From an uncultured Lachnospiraceae bacterium (GTDB lineage: Bacteria; Bacillota; Clostridia; Lachnospirales; Lachnospiraceae), in the NCBI GenBank assembly GCA_902766175.1, contig CACXCJ010000048.1, positions 1 to 43,449 of the forward strand: a stretch of DNA of 43,449 bases, written 5' to 3'. The position numbers and the translations under genes were made by a program. The notes under the pieces are model-generated. The model was not told the origin of the DNA. It saw only the letters and a program-made list of their open reading frames with translations, and searched no databases. Shown here piece by piece: positions 1 through 9,103 of this stretch. The stretch's first letter is position 1; each line of letters opens with the position of its first letter.

Positions 1-47
1 CGGACCGGCAGCCGGGCGGATGAGCGGGAAAGGGAAACGGAGCAGGC

Positions 48-758
48 ATGGAGCTTGTGTCAGATGTCTTTCGCGGGAGAAAGCCGGCGGCGGAGAAGCT
101 CTCCGCCTTCGGCTTTCAGAAGGATGCGGACGGGTACCGCTATGAGACGGAGATTATGGACGGGGACTTCCTTCTGACCGTGCGCGTGCGCACTTCCGGC
201 ACTGTCTACTCCGTGCGGGACCGCGACACGGGGGAGGACTACGAACCGCTCGCGGTCGAGGGCTGGGCCGGGTCCTATGTCCCGGAGGTGCGGCACACCT
301 GTGAGGAGATCCTGAAGAGGATTTCCGACACCTGTTTCTATGACCCGGCATCTGTCCGGAAGAAGCACGCGTGGATCATCCCGTCAAATCTGAAGATTTA
401 CGACATTGTCCGCGCTTACCGGAACAGAGAGGAGACGGGCTGGCGGCAGTACCGGAATTTCGAGCCGGGAGATGTCGTCTACATCTATGTCGGCGTCCCG
501 TACAAGGCGATTCTCTACCGATGCGAGGTGGAGGAAGCGCATCTGCCGGACACCGAATATCCGCACGAGCGGATGCGGATGAGGATCACGGACCGCTACG
601 CGCCGGGGCTTTTTACGAGAGACGGGGCCATGAAGCAGTTTGGCGTGACAAATGTCCGCGGGCCGCGGTCCATGCCGCGGGAGTTCGAGGAGTATATCCG
701 GAGGACGGACTTTTCCCTGGAAAAAGGCAGGATTCCGGAGAAAAAATGCGAGGGGTAA
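48..758 (+). CDS. MmcQ/YjbR-like domain protein with C-terminal EVE (PUA-like) domain
   Basis: A 236-residue protein with two parts. Residues about 1-97 resemble the MmcQ/YjbR (CyaY-like fold) family, with the GFQKDADGYRYET and FLLTVRV stretches. Residues about 108-223 match the EVE/PUA-like fold: it begins WIIPSNLKIYDI, then GDVVYIYVGVPYKAILYRCEV, and ends GVTNVRGPRSMP. EVE domains are known to bind modified bases in DNA or RNA; the exact ligand here cannot be inferred. The ATG at 48 follows a weak purine-rich site (CGGAGC). The TetR-type gene starts 13 bases after the stop, so the two are probably co-transcribed. Fusions of these two domains occur in Firmicutes as uncharacterised proteins. 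Family assignment is fairly sure; function is unknown. Confidence 0.8.
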   Translation: MELVSDVFRGRKPAAEKLSAFGFQKDADGYRYETEIMDGDFLLTVRVRTSGTVYSVRDRDTGEDYEPLAVEGWAGSYVPEVRHTCEEILKRISDTCFYDPASVRKKHAWIIPSNLKIYDIVRAYRNREETGWRQYRNFEPGDVVYIYVGVPYKAILYRCEVEEAHLPDTEYPHERMRMRITDRYAPGLFTRDGAMKQFGVTNVRGPRSMPREFEEYIRRTDFSLEKGRIPEKKCEG

Positions 759-771
759 GGAGGCGCTTTTC

Positions 772-1392
772 ATGCCGAAGAGTTCCAGAGAGGTGACGGC
801 ACACCGCAGGGAGGAGATCATAGACGCGTGCGCGGAGCTTTACAGCACGATGCCCTACTGCGAGGTCACGATGAAGAAGATCGCGGAGAAGACGACCTTC
901 TCCCGTCCCTCGATCTATAACTACTTTGAGACGATGGGGGAAATATTCCTCGCCCTTCTTTCGCGGGAGTATGACCTGTGGACGGCGGATCTCACGGCAC
1001 TTGCCGAAACGCACGAGCGCCTCACGGCGGAGGAGCTCTCCTGCGGGATCGCGCACTCGCTTTTCAAGCGCGGGACCATGCTGAAGATCCAGTCCGTGAA
1101 TCTCTATGACATCGAGAACACCAGCCGGACGGAGCGCCTCGTGGAGTTCAAGCGCTGCTACTTTGCCTCGGTGAGGGCGCTGTACCGCTGCCTCGGGAAA
1201 TACCGGCCGGACATGACGGAGGAGGAGATGGAGGCCTTCTGCTGCGTCTTCTTCCCGTTTCTGCAGGGCGTCTATCCGTTCACGACGCCGAGCGGGAAGC
1301 AGTGCGCGGCCATGAAGGAGGCGGGGATTCCCTTCAGGAGCTGCGGGCTCTACGAGGCCGTCCGCGCGTGTGTGATGCGGCTTCTGAAGTAG
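772..1392 (+). CDS. TetR/AcrR family transcriptional regulator
   Basis: A 206-residue TetR-type repressor. The N-terminal helix-turn-helix lies at residues about 12-55, with VTMKKIAEKTTFSRPSIYNYF-like spacing (Ile37, Ser44, Tyr49, Tyr51, Phe52). The rest is an all-helical ligand-binding domain of typical length with no recognisable ligand signature. The start at 772 is preceded by TAAGGAGG at 756-763, which overlaps the stop of the upstream gene; an in-frame ATG at 652 lies inside that gene and lacks such a site. It may autoregulate the pair with the MmcQ/EVE gene; no operator was recognised. The target and inducer are unknown. Confidence 0.9.
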   Translation: MPKSSREVTAHRREEIIDACAELYSTMPYCEVTMKKIAEKTTFSRPSIYNYFETMGEIFLALLSREYDLWTADLTALAETHERLTAEELSCGIAHSLFKRGTMLKIQSVNLYDIENTSRTERLVEFKRCYFASVRALYRCLGKYRPDMTEEEMEAFCCVFFPFLQGVYPFTTPSGKQCAAMKEAGIPFRSCGLYEAVRACVMRLLK

Positions 1393-1414
1393 GAGTGCGC
1401 GCGGAGCCTTCTGC

Positions 1415-1442
1415 GCGGCGCGGCTTCTGTCCTGCGCGCCGC
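1415..1442 (+). terminator. GC-rich inverted repeat after tetR
   Basis: GCGGCGCG (1415-1422) and CGCGCCGC (1435-1442) form an 8-bp stem with a 12-base loop, 23 bases after the tetR-type stop. There is no T-run, so it is at best a weak or factor-dependent terminator. Confidence 0.35.
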
Positions 1443-1452
1443 CGCTTACAGG

Positions 1453-1481
1453 TTGACACTCCGGGGAAAACAGAGTAATAT
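1453..1481 (+). promoter_or_regulatory. Sigma-A promoter of glycine riboswitch/AGCS unit
   Basis: TTGACA at 1453-1458, a 17-base spacer, and TAATAT at 1476-1481. Transcription would start near 1488, just ahead of the glycine aptamer. Nearly consensus -35 and ideal spacing. Confidence 0.85.
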
Positions 1482-1495
1482 GCATTCATGTGACG

Positions 1496-1600
1496 ATCTC
1501 TGGAGAGTCCCTATAGAGGGCGCCGAAGGTGTTAGGCAGGGCCGCGCAAGGCGAGGAAAGCGCGTTCCGGGCTGATCTCTCAGGCAAACGGACAGAGCAC
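1496..1600 (+). promoter_or_regulatory. Glycine riboswitch, single aptamer
   Basis: The conserved glycine-aptamer pieces appear in order: CTCTGGAGAG (1498-1507), GCGCCGAAGG (1520-1529), a variable GC-rich P3 arm, CTCTCAGGCAAA (about 1577-1588) and GGACAGAG (1590-1597). CTCTG at 1498-1502 pairs with CAGAG at 1593-1597 to close P1. No second copy of the aptamer follows, although most glycine riboswitches are tandem. A short CACAG-TTT-CTGTG hairpin at 1598-1610 follows directly and could be the residual 'ghost' helix described for singlet glycine riboswitches. A terminator (1636-1667) and a glycine/alanine symporter gene lie downstream, so ligand and gene agree. Whether glycine turns expression on or off cannot be read from the sequence alone. 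Confidence 0.92.
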
Positions 1601-1635
1601 AGTTTCTGTGTATATTTCCCGTTCTTACTCTTTGG

Positions 1636-1667
1636 AGAGCTGATCTTTTTAAGACCGGCTCTTTTTT
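1636..1667 (+). terminator. Intrinsic terminator of the glycine riboswitch expression platform
   Basis: AGAGCTGATCTT (1636-1647) pairs with AAGACCGGCTCT (1651-1662) over 12 positions with one A-C mismatch and one G-U pair, followed by TTTTTT. It lies between the aptamer and the symporter start, the usual place for ligand-controlled termination. Confidence 0.85.
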
Positions 1668-1723
1668 ATGTGCCTTTAAAGGCGGCATGAGGCCAGGGCC
1701 GGCCAGGGCTTCCGGACTTTTTC

Positions 1724-1795
1724 GCGGCATTCGGATGAAGCTGCGGCACCCGGATGGAATTATGGCATTCCGATGGAGCTGCGGCATTCGGACGG
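1724..1795 (+). repeat. Four degenerate ~20-base tandem units in the AGCS leader
   Basis: Units built on GCGGCATTCGGATGAAGCT start at about 1724, 1743, 1764 and 1781; each carries GGCAnnCgGATG-like sequence. They lie between the riboswitch terminator and the ribosome binding site of the symporter gene. No function is evident. Confidence 0.7.
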
Positions 1796-1848
1796 CAGAC
1801 CGTGAGAAGCGGAAGAAAAGGCATTTCAGGGGGAGAGGAGTAAATTAC

Positions 1849-3264
1849 ATGGAAGCGTTTAATGCAGTTCTCGGTAGAATCGACGATTTCGTCTGGGGAA
1901 TTCCGCTCATCGTGGCGATTCTCGCGGTGGGCTTCTTTCTCACGATCCGTCTCGGCGGGCTCCAGTTCCGCAGGATGGGGATGGGATTCCGGCTTCTGTT
2001 TTCGAAGGAGAGCTCGAAGGGCACGGAGGAGCAGGGCGAGGTCACGAGCTTTCAGGCGCTCTGCACCGCGCTGTCCGCGACGATCGGAACCGGAAACATC
2101 GTCGGCGTCGCGACGGCGATCGCGGCGGGCGGACCCGGCGCCATGTTCTGGATGTGGCTCGCGGCGCTCGTCGGGACCGCGACAAAGTTCTCCGAGTGCA
2201 TGCTGTCCGTGAAGTTCCGCACGAGAGCGGAGGACGGACACATCGTCGGCGGCCCGTTCTACTACATTGAGAAGGGAATGGGAAAGCAGTGGACGTGGCT
2301 CGCGAAGATCTTCGCGTTCTTCGGCGTTCTGGTCGGCCTCTGGGGCATCGGAACGTTCACGCAGGTGAACGGCATCACGAGCGCCATCAAGGGCTTCTTT
2401 GACCCGGACGGCGTCCACACGGCGGCGCTCTTCGGCGGCAGCTACTCCGTGAGCGTCATCATCGGCGGACTGATCCTGACCGTCTGCGTGGCGCTCGTCG
2501 TCATCGGCGGCCTGAAGAGAATCTCCATGGTCGCGGAGAAGATCGTGCCGTTCATGGCCATCATCTACATCGTCATTTCCCTCATTGTCCTGATCACACA
2601 CATCACGGCGATTCCGGCGGCACTGGTCGAGATTGTCCAGAGTGCGTTCGGCCTCCGCGCGGCGGCGGGCGGCGCAGTGGGCGCGATGGTCCTCGCGATG
2701 CAGAAGGGAATCGCGCGGGGCATCTTCTCGAACGAGGCCGGTCTCGGAAGCGCTCCGATTGCGGCAGCGGCGGCGCAGACGGACGAGCCGGTGCGGCAGG
2801 GCCTCATTTCCATGCTGGGAACCATCATTGACACGCTGATTATCTGCTCCATGACCGGTCTCACCATCGTCATCATGGGAGCGGAGAAGATCGAGGGACT
2901 GGAGGGCGTTCAGATCACGACGAAGGCGTTTCAGCTGGGCCTTCCGTTCCCGGAGAGAGTCTCCTCGTTCCTGCTCATGCTCTGCCTGATCTTCTTCGCG
3001 TTCACGACGATCCTCGGCTGGGACTACTACAGCGAGCGCTGCCTCGACTATCTCACGCACAACAACGCCGGGGCGGTCCGGATCTACCGGTATCTCTACA
3101 TTCTGTGTGTGTTCATCGGCCCGTACATGACGGTCTCCGCGGTCTGGACGATCGCGGATATCGTGAACGGCCTCATGGCGATCCCGAACCTCATCGCGCT
3201 GGTCGCGCTGAACGGTGTGGTCGTCGCCGAGGTGAAGAGCTACTTCGAGCGGATTCACGCGTGA
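1849..3264 (+). CDS. Na+:alanine/glycine symporter (AGCS family)
   Basis: A 471-residue multi-pass membrane protein that couples sodium entry to uptake of alanine or glycine. The AGCS signature is clear: SFQALCTALSATIGTGNIVGVATAIAxGGPGAMFWMW at about residues 66-103, followed by the AALVGTATKFSE segment. Later come the family-typical FSNEAGLGSAPIAAAAA stretch and FTTILGWDYYSERC near the C terminus. The start at 1849 is preceded by GGGAGAGGAG; an in-frame ATG at 1687 would add 54 residues of repeat-derived sequence and lacks a good site. The gene stands alone behind a glycine riboswitch, which makes glycine the most likely physiological substrate. Confidence 0.95.
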   Translation: MEAFNAVLGRIDDFVWGIPLIVAILAVGFFLTIRLGGLQFRRMGMGFRLLFSKESSKGTEEQGEVTSFQALCTALSATIGTGNIVGVATAIAAGGPGAMFWMWLAALVGTATKFSECMLSVKFRTRAEDGHIVGGPFYYIEKGMGKQWTWLAKIFAFFGVLVGLWGIGTFTQVNGITSAIKGFFDPDGVHTAALFGGSYSVSVIIGGLILTVCVALVVIGGLKRISMVAEKIVPFMAIIYIVISLIVLITHITAIPAALVEIVQSAFGLRAAAGGAVGAMVLAMQKGIARGIFSNEAGLGSAPIAAAAAQTDEPVRQGLISMLGTIIDTLIICSMTGLTIVIMGAEKIEGLEGVQITTKAFQLGLPFPERVSSFLLMLCLIFFAFTTILGWDYYSERCLDYLTHNNAGAVRIYRYLYILCVFIGPYMTVSAVWTIADIVNGLMAIPNLIALVALNGVVVAEVKSYFERIHA

Positions 3265-3311
3265 CGGAGAGTTCTGTATATCCTGTAATAGGAAGATAGA
3301 AAACAGAAGAC

Positions 3312-3343
3312 GGCGGCCCCGGGAAGCTTTTCCCGGGGCCGCC
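3312..3343. terminator. Strong hairpin between convergent AGCS and response-regulator genes
   Basis: GGCGGCCCCGGGAA (3312-3325) and TTCCCGGGGCCGCC (3330-3343) form a perfect 14-bp stem with a GCTT loop. Neither side has a long T-run, though the minus-strand side runs into TCTTCTGTTTTC. It lies 48 bases after the AGCS stop and probably ends transcription from both sides. Confidence 0.75.
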
Positions 3344-3468
3344 TCCGCATGTGCGGGCGGGGACTCCCGCGCCGGAGGAAATATCTGTGCGGGCGGAGAC
3401 TCCCGCGCGGGCGGGGATTTCTGCGCGGGCATGGATTCCCGCGTGGGCATGGACTCCCGAGGGGAGTA
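3344..3468. repeat. GC-rich degenerate tandem repeats behind the response-regulator gene
   Basis: About five imperfect copies of a unit like GCGGGCGGGGACTCCCGCG or GCGGGCATGGATTCCCGCG follow one another at roughly 22-30-base spacing. Each unit can itself fold because GCGGG and CCCGC pair. The array abuts the stop codon of the minus-strand regulator, whose own end (GCGGGGACCTCC on the minus strand) resembles the unit. It is noncoding on every evidence seen. Confidence 0.75.
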
Positions 3469-3469
3469 G

Positions 3470-5113
3470 TCAGGAGGAGGTCCCCGCCTTGCTCTGGCGG
3501 AATTCCGTCGGCGTGACGCCGCAGGTCCGCTTGAAGATGCGGCTGAAGTAGTTCGGATCCTGATAGCCCACCGCGCCGCAGACGGTGCGGATGTTCAGGG
3601 AGGGGTCCGAGAGGAGCTCCTTCGCGCGGCTCATCCGGAGGGAGGTCAGGTACTCGATGAAGGTCGAGTCCGTCTTCTCGCGGAAGAGCTTGCTGAAGTA
3701 GTAGGGGCTGATCCCGATGGCCCTGGAGACGTCCTCCAGGGAGATGTCCCTCTGATAGTTTTCGCGGATGTAGCGCACCGCTTCGCCGATCAGGCTTCCG
3801 GCGTGGCTCTCGGACTTCTCGCCGATCTTTCCGGCGGCCTCCCGGAATCGGCGCACGAACCAGACGCGGAGCTCGTTCATGTCCGCTGTCTGGACAAATT
3901 TCAGATATCCGCTCCGCGACCGGAAGCGGTACTGCCCCAGGCTTCCGGAGGAGTAGGCGATGTGCTCCGCCCACAGGACGAATTCCAGCGCCTTCAGGCG
4001 GACGCTCTCCTCGTCTGAGGAGAGCTGGGTGTCCGCCATCCAGGAGAAGAAGCGGTCCGCGCTGTCGCCGGCGGCATCGGCCTCCCCCTTCTGGACGCTC
4101 TCGAAGAGCTCGTGCTCCAGCTTCGCGGGGTAGCTCTCCTCGTAGACGCAGAGAACGGCGAGATCGTCCGCGTGGGACACCGGGTCGGTGCCGTTGGTGA
4201 GTGCGCGCTGCGCCTCGCGGTAGGAGCTCCGCATGTCCTGCATGCCGTGCACGGTGCCGATGCCGATGCGGAAGCGCACCTCCGTCCGCTCCTCGAGCTG
4301 CTCTATGATCTGCCGGCAGGCGTCGATTGTCTGCGTGCGCTCCGTGAGATCCTGCGGCGCACTGCTGTGCGGGATCAGGACCGGGAGCTGGTTCACCATG
4401 ATCTGGCCCACGAGGACCCCGGGAATGCGGCTCTTCAGGATGTTCCGGATCTGGTCGTAGAACTTCCGGATCCGGATGCCGGATCCGATCGGGTTTTCGA
4501 GCGCGGCATCCTCCTGCCCCGCTTCCGCTCCCGGCCCCGCCTTTCCGGCGTCCCCGCACTCCACGACGAGAATCAGGCCGCTCTTTTCCTGAATTTCCAG
4601 GAGCGCGCGGAACTGTTCGATTTCCTCCTCCGCCGGGCTCTTCAGGAGGAGCTCGAGGAGGAACTCGCTCTCAATCAGCGGAATCACCGTCCGGAGCTTC
4701 TCCTGCGTGCGGAGCGCGCTGCTCCGCCGCTCCTTCTCGCGGTCCACCATTCCCATGGCGGTGTTCATCGCGGAGACAAAGCTGTCCCGGTCCAGCGGCT
4801 TCGTGAGATAGCTCACGACGCCGAGATCAATCGCCTCCTTCGCGTAGTCAAAGGTGTCATAGGCGGAGACGACGATGTAGCGCGTCTGCGGCGAGAGCTT
4901 CTTGATCTCCCGGATCGCCTCGATGCCGCTGATGCCCGGCATCTGGATGTCCATGACCGCGATGTCCGGGTGGAAGCCGTCCGCGATCTCGATCACGGAG
5001 CGGCCGGTCCGGGCGGAGCGGATCTCGCACTGCTTCCCGTAGACCTCCTCCAGAATGTAAGTGATGGAATCGACGGCGATTCCCTCATCGTCTGCAATCA
5101 GAATTCGATACAT
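3470..5113 (-). CDS. AraC-type response regulator (YesN-like)
   Basis: A 547-residue response regulator. Residues 1-120 form a receiver domain with acidic pocket Asp8/Asp9, phosphoacceptor Asp55 (VMDIQMPG), and Lys105 (YLTKPLD). A middle region of about 300 residues has no clear family. The last ~100 residues are an AraC/XylS DNA-binding domain with two HTH motifs (DISLEDVSRAIGISPYYFSKLF and NIRTVCGAVGYQDPNYFSRIFK regions). It starts 9 bases after the stop of the histidine kinase on the same strand, so the two are partners. By analogy with clostridial LytS/YesN pairs that control sugar ABC transporters, it probably activates the divergent mgl-gal genes. Confidence 0.93.
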   Translation of the reverse strand: MYRILIADDEGIAVDSITYILEEVYGKQCEIRSARTGRSVIEIADGFHPDIAVMDIQMPGISGIEAIREIKKLSPQTRYIVVSAYDTFDYAKEAIDLGVVSYLTKPLDRDSFVSAMNTAMGMVDREKERRSSALRTQEKLRTVIPLIESEFLLELLLKSPAEEEIEQFRALLEIQEKSGLILVVECGDAGKAGPGAEAGQEDAALENPIGSGIRIRKFYDQIRNILKSRIPGVLVGQIMVNQLPVLIPHSSAPQDLTERTQTIDACRQIIEQLEERTEVRFRIGIGTVHGMQDMRSSYREAQRALTNGTDPVSHADDLAVLCVYEESYPAKLEHELFESVQKGEADAAGDSADRFFSWMADTQLSSDEESVRLKALEFVLWAEHIAYSSGSLGQYRFRSRSGYLKFVQTADMNELRVWFVRRFREAAGKIGEKSESHAGSLIGEAVRYIRENYQRDISLEDVSRAIGISPYYFSKLFREKTDSTFIEYLTSLRMSRAKELLSDPSLNIRTVCGAVGYQDPNYFSRIFKRTCGVTPTEFRQSKAGTSS

Positions 5114-5122
5114 AACTCCCTC

Positions 5123-6615
<1,493 letters not shown>

Positions 6616-6619
<4 letters not shown>

Positions 6620-7671
6620 TGCGCTTCTGCCTCCCTGTCCTGCTCTGCGGGAGAGCCGTCGTTCTCGTACTGGTCGAGATTGTCCTTCGTGACCGGAAGG
6701 AAGCCGATGGAGACGTATTCCGTGACGAAACCGCCGGATACCGCGGTGTCCAGACACTCGACGGCATTCTCCGCGACCGCTTCCGCCGGGACCGTGACGC
6801 TCTCCGAGATGACGCCCTTTCTGATCGCGTTCCGGATCATGTCGTTCAGGTTGAAGCCGAACACCGTGACCTCGCTCACGCGGTTTGCGTCGACGATCCC
6901 CTGACAGACGGCGCTGGTGATCGTCTCGTCCAGACAGACCAGAATGGACGGGAGAGAGTAGCTTCCGAGGATGTCCGTGACAGCCTCCGCGGTGGAAAAG
7001 CTGCTGCCGTCCCCGACCTGGTAGGACTCGAAGGAGAAGCGGCTGGAGAGGCCCGCCTCGCGGATGTAGTCGATGATGCCGGAGTAGACCATGTTCTGGG
7101 AGCTGGTCCGTTTTCCGGGGCTCATCATGATCATGACCATCTGGACGGTGTCCTTCTTCAGCGCGGCGATTTTCTTCCCGTACTCCTGGCCGAGCGCGTA
7201 GTAGGAGATTCCGACGTAGGAGCGGCGGTCGGCGCCGTAGCTGTCGGTGCCGATGCAGACGACCGGAATTCCGGAGGAGGCGGCGGCATTCACCGCGTCG
7301 CGCATTTCCTCGCTGTCGTCCGCGTCGACGATGATGCCGTCCACTTTGGATTCCCGCGCGATGTCCATCAGTGTCACCGAGCTGTAGGAGGCCTCGAGGC
7401 CGGCCCCCGTGAGCTCGACATAGCTTCCGTGCGTCAGTCCGTATGCGTGCGCGGCCTCGTAGACCGAGGAGAGAAACGGGCTCCGGGGGTCTCCGACGAG
7501 CGCGTAGTGGCGGTCGTAGAGGGGCGCGGAGCTCCCGTCCCCGGTGATGCTTCGCACCTGCCGGAGATAGAGCGAGAGATTCACGGCAGTCGCCGCGCCG
7601 AGGACGAGCAGCAGAACAGCGATTGCGGGCTTCAGCAGGAATGGGGTATGATGTTCATCAGAGATTTTCAT
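6616..7671 (-). CDS. Membrane-anchored periplasmic-binding-protein-like sensor subunit
   Basis: A 351-residue protein with one N-terminal membrane segment (about residues 13-35), no lipobox cysteine and no evident cleavage site, followed by a type I periplasmic-binding-protein fold in normal order: the YALVGD strand, VDGIIVDADD, GIPVVCIGTDSY, then SILVCLDETIT and VTVFGFNLND. It lacks a permease of its own and is translationally coupled to the histidine kinase (4-base overlap). This fits a sugar-sensing accessory protein that stays in the membrane and presents ligand state to the kinase. The chosen start at 7671 has no good Shine-Dalgarno sequence. The ligand is not deducible; sugar is inferred from family and neighbours. 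Confidence 0.85.
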
Positions 7672-7677
7672 GCTTTC

Positions 7678-7683
7678 AGTATA
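7678..7683 (-). promoter_or_regulatory. Possible -10 box immediately ahead of the sensor operon
   Basis: Reading on the minus strand, TATACT ends only 6 bases before the ATG at 7671, with no clear -35 (TTCCCG at about 17 bases). If used, transcription would begin at or near the start codon, giving a leaderless message. Only 45 bases separate the two divergent starts. Confidence 0.4.
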
Positions 7684-7716
7684 GCCGATCGGGGCGGATT
7701 CGGGAAAGGAAAATCC

Positions 7717-8874
7717 ATGGAGGAGCGGTCTGTGAGAGAAATCGTGAGAGGTGCGGGAGAGAGGAGCGGAGGCGCGCGCCGGGCCGGGCAGAGTTTTCTC
7801 GCCGGGCGGCGGTTGCGGGCCCTGCGGCATTGCCGGGCCGGGCGGTGCTTCCGGGGGCTGCCGCTGCTTCTTCTCTGCCTCGCGCTGGCTTTTTCTTCAG
7901 CCGGATGCGGGGAGAAGACGGCGGAGCCCGTGCCTTCGGAGGAGCCCGGGAGGAGCGGGCGCCTCCGGATCGGGATTGTGTTCGACTCCTTTCTCGCCGA
8001 GCGGTGGGAGAGGGACCGCGAGATCTTCACCTCCGCGGCGAATGCGCTCGGCGCGGACGTGATCGTCGGAAACGCGAACAGCGACGCAGAGCGGCAGGCG
8101 GAGATCGTGGACCAGATGGTCTCCGACGGAATTCCGGTGATTGTCATCGTTCCGGTGGACAGCTCCACGCTCGTCCGTCCGGTGGAACGGGCGCACGCTG
8201 CCGGGGCGAAGGTGATCGCCTACGACCGGATGATTCAGAATGCCGCGCCGGATCTCTACGTGACCTTTGACAGCGGGCTGGCGGGAAAGTACATGGCGAA
8301 GACCCTGAACGAGCGCCTCCCGGAGCACGGAAGCTACCTCGTTCTCTGCGGCTCCGGAACGGATCACAACGTCTCCCTCATGAATCACGGGTTCAGCAGC
8401 GTGATCCGCTCCGACCTCCGCTGCCTCTCCTCCGTGTACTGCGAAAACTGGAGCGATGAGGCGGCCTACGAATATCTGGACCGGCACCAGGAGTTCCTGA
8501 GGAGAGCGGACGCGGTGGTCTGCGGAAACGACATGATCGCGGAGCAGGCGGTGAAGGCGCTCGCGGAGATACGCCGGGCGGGACAGGTCGTCATCACGGG
8601 GCAGGACGCGGACCTCGGGGCCTGCCAGAACATTGTCCGTGGGACGCAGACCATGACGGTGTACAAGCCGATCGAACTTGAGGCGGGAAATGCCGCGAGA
8701 GCCGCGGTGCAGCTCGCGAAGGGAGAGAAGGTGGAGGCGGTCCGGACCGTGCGGGACGGAAACCGGGAGATTCCCGCGCTTTCCTTTGATCCGGTCCTCG
8801 TCACGAGGGAGAACCTCGACGACACCGTGATCAAGGACGGCTTCCACCTGAAGGAGGAGGTCTACCTGAACTGA
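7717..8874 (+). CDS. XylF-like sugar-binding lipoprotein
   Basis: A 385-residue type I periplasmic binding protein of the XylF/Peripla_BP_4 group: RIGIVFDSFLAERWERD opens the mature domain, then IVIVPVDSS, GAKVIAYDR, and near the C terminus GQDADLGACQNIVRGTQTMTVYKP, a XylF hallmark. A hydrophobic segment and lipobox SAGC put the lipid-modified cysteine at residue 64. The 46-residue arginine-rich stretch ahead of the signal sequence is unusual and may mean the real start lies downstream (for example TTG at 7813), but AAAGGA at 7705-7710 supports ATG 7717. It is divergent from the three-component sensor and separated from mglB by a strong terminator, so it is probably a sensing or auxiliary receptor rather than the main MglAC partner. 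Confidence 0.85.
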   Translation: MEERSVREIVRGAGERSGGARRAGQSFLAGRRLRALRHCRAGRCFRGLPLLLLCLALAFSSAGCGEKTAEPVPSEEPGRSGRLRIGIVFDSFLAERWERDREIFTSAANALGADVIVGNANSDAERQAEIVDQMVSDGIPVIVIVPVDSSTLVRPVERAHAAGAKVIAYDRMIQNAAPDLYVTFDSGLAGKYMAKTLNERLPEHGSYLVLCGSGTDHNVSLMNHGFSSVIRSDLRCLSSVYCENWSDEAAYEYLDRHQEFLRRADAVVCGNDMIAEQAVKALAEIRRAGQVVITGQDADLGACQNIVRGTQTMTVYKPIELEAGNAARAAVQLAKGEKVEAVRTVRDGNREIPALSFDPVLVTRENLDDTVIKDGFHLKEEVYLN

Positions 8875-8904
8875 GCGCGGGATGTCAACAGGATTTTTTT
8901 GCAG

Positions 8905-8947
8905 AAATGCGGGAGGCACAGTACAAAATTGTGCTTCCCGCATTTTT
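8905..8947 (+). terminator. Intrinsic terminator after the XylF-like gene
   Basis: AAATGCGGGAGGCACA (8905-8920) pairs with TGTGCTTCCCGCATTT (8930-8945) through 16 positions with one G-U, followed by TTTTT overlap and TTGCGG. It separates the lipoprotein gene from mglB. Confidence 0.85.
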
Positions 8948-9021
8948 GCGGACTCGGGAATGATGCACGAAAATCATGGCGGACCGCAATTATTTCTTCT
9001 ACCATTTCACGAAAAACGGCG

Positions 9022-9036
9022 CTACGATAACCGTAG
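9022..9036. promoter_or_regulatory. Candidate operator upstream of mglB
   Basis: CTACG-ATAAC-CGTAG is a perfect 5-5-5 inverted repeat 67 bases ahead of the mglB start, in the region that must hold its promoter. No convincing -35/-10 pair was found nearby (TACCAT-17-TACGAT is the best, and the -10 would overlap the repeat). Binding protein unknown. Confidence 0.35.
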
Positions 9037-9103
9037 TTTCAGGAAAACGGCCCAGAAAAGGCCGAATCCGGGCGGAAGCCCATTCGATGAAGGGGAGGTT
9101 TAT

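Noticed and set aside
1..23. Possible tail of an upstream gene ending TGA at 21-23
   Set aside because: Six codons are too few to judge; no protein family can be recognised.
1600..1635. Second glycine aptamer
   Set aside because: The core GCGCCGAAGG and CTCTCAGGC elements are not repeated before the terminator.
1666..3450. 594-residue open frame on the minus strand opposite the AGCS gene
   Set aside because: It is Arg/Asp/Glu-rich low-complexity sequence mirroring the GC-biased third positions of the real gene, has no domain and no start signal, and runs through the terminator and repeats.
3344..3468. CRISPR-like array
   Set aside because: Units vary in length and sequence, no unique spacers, no cas genes; simple degenerate tandem repeats.
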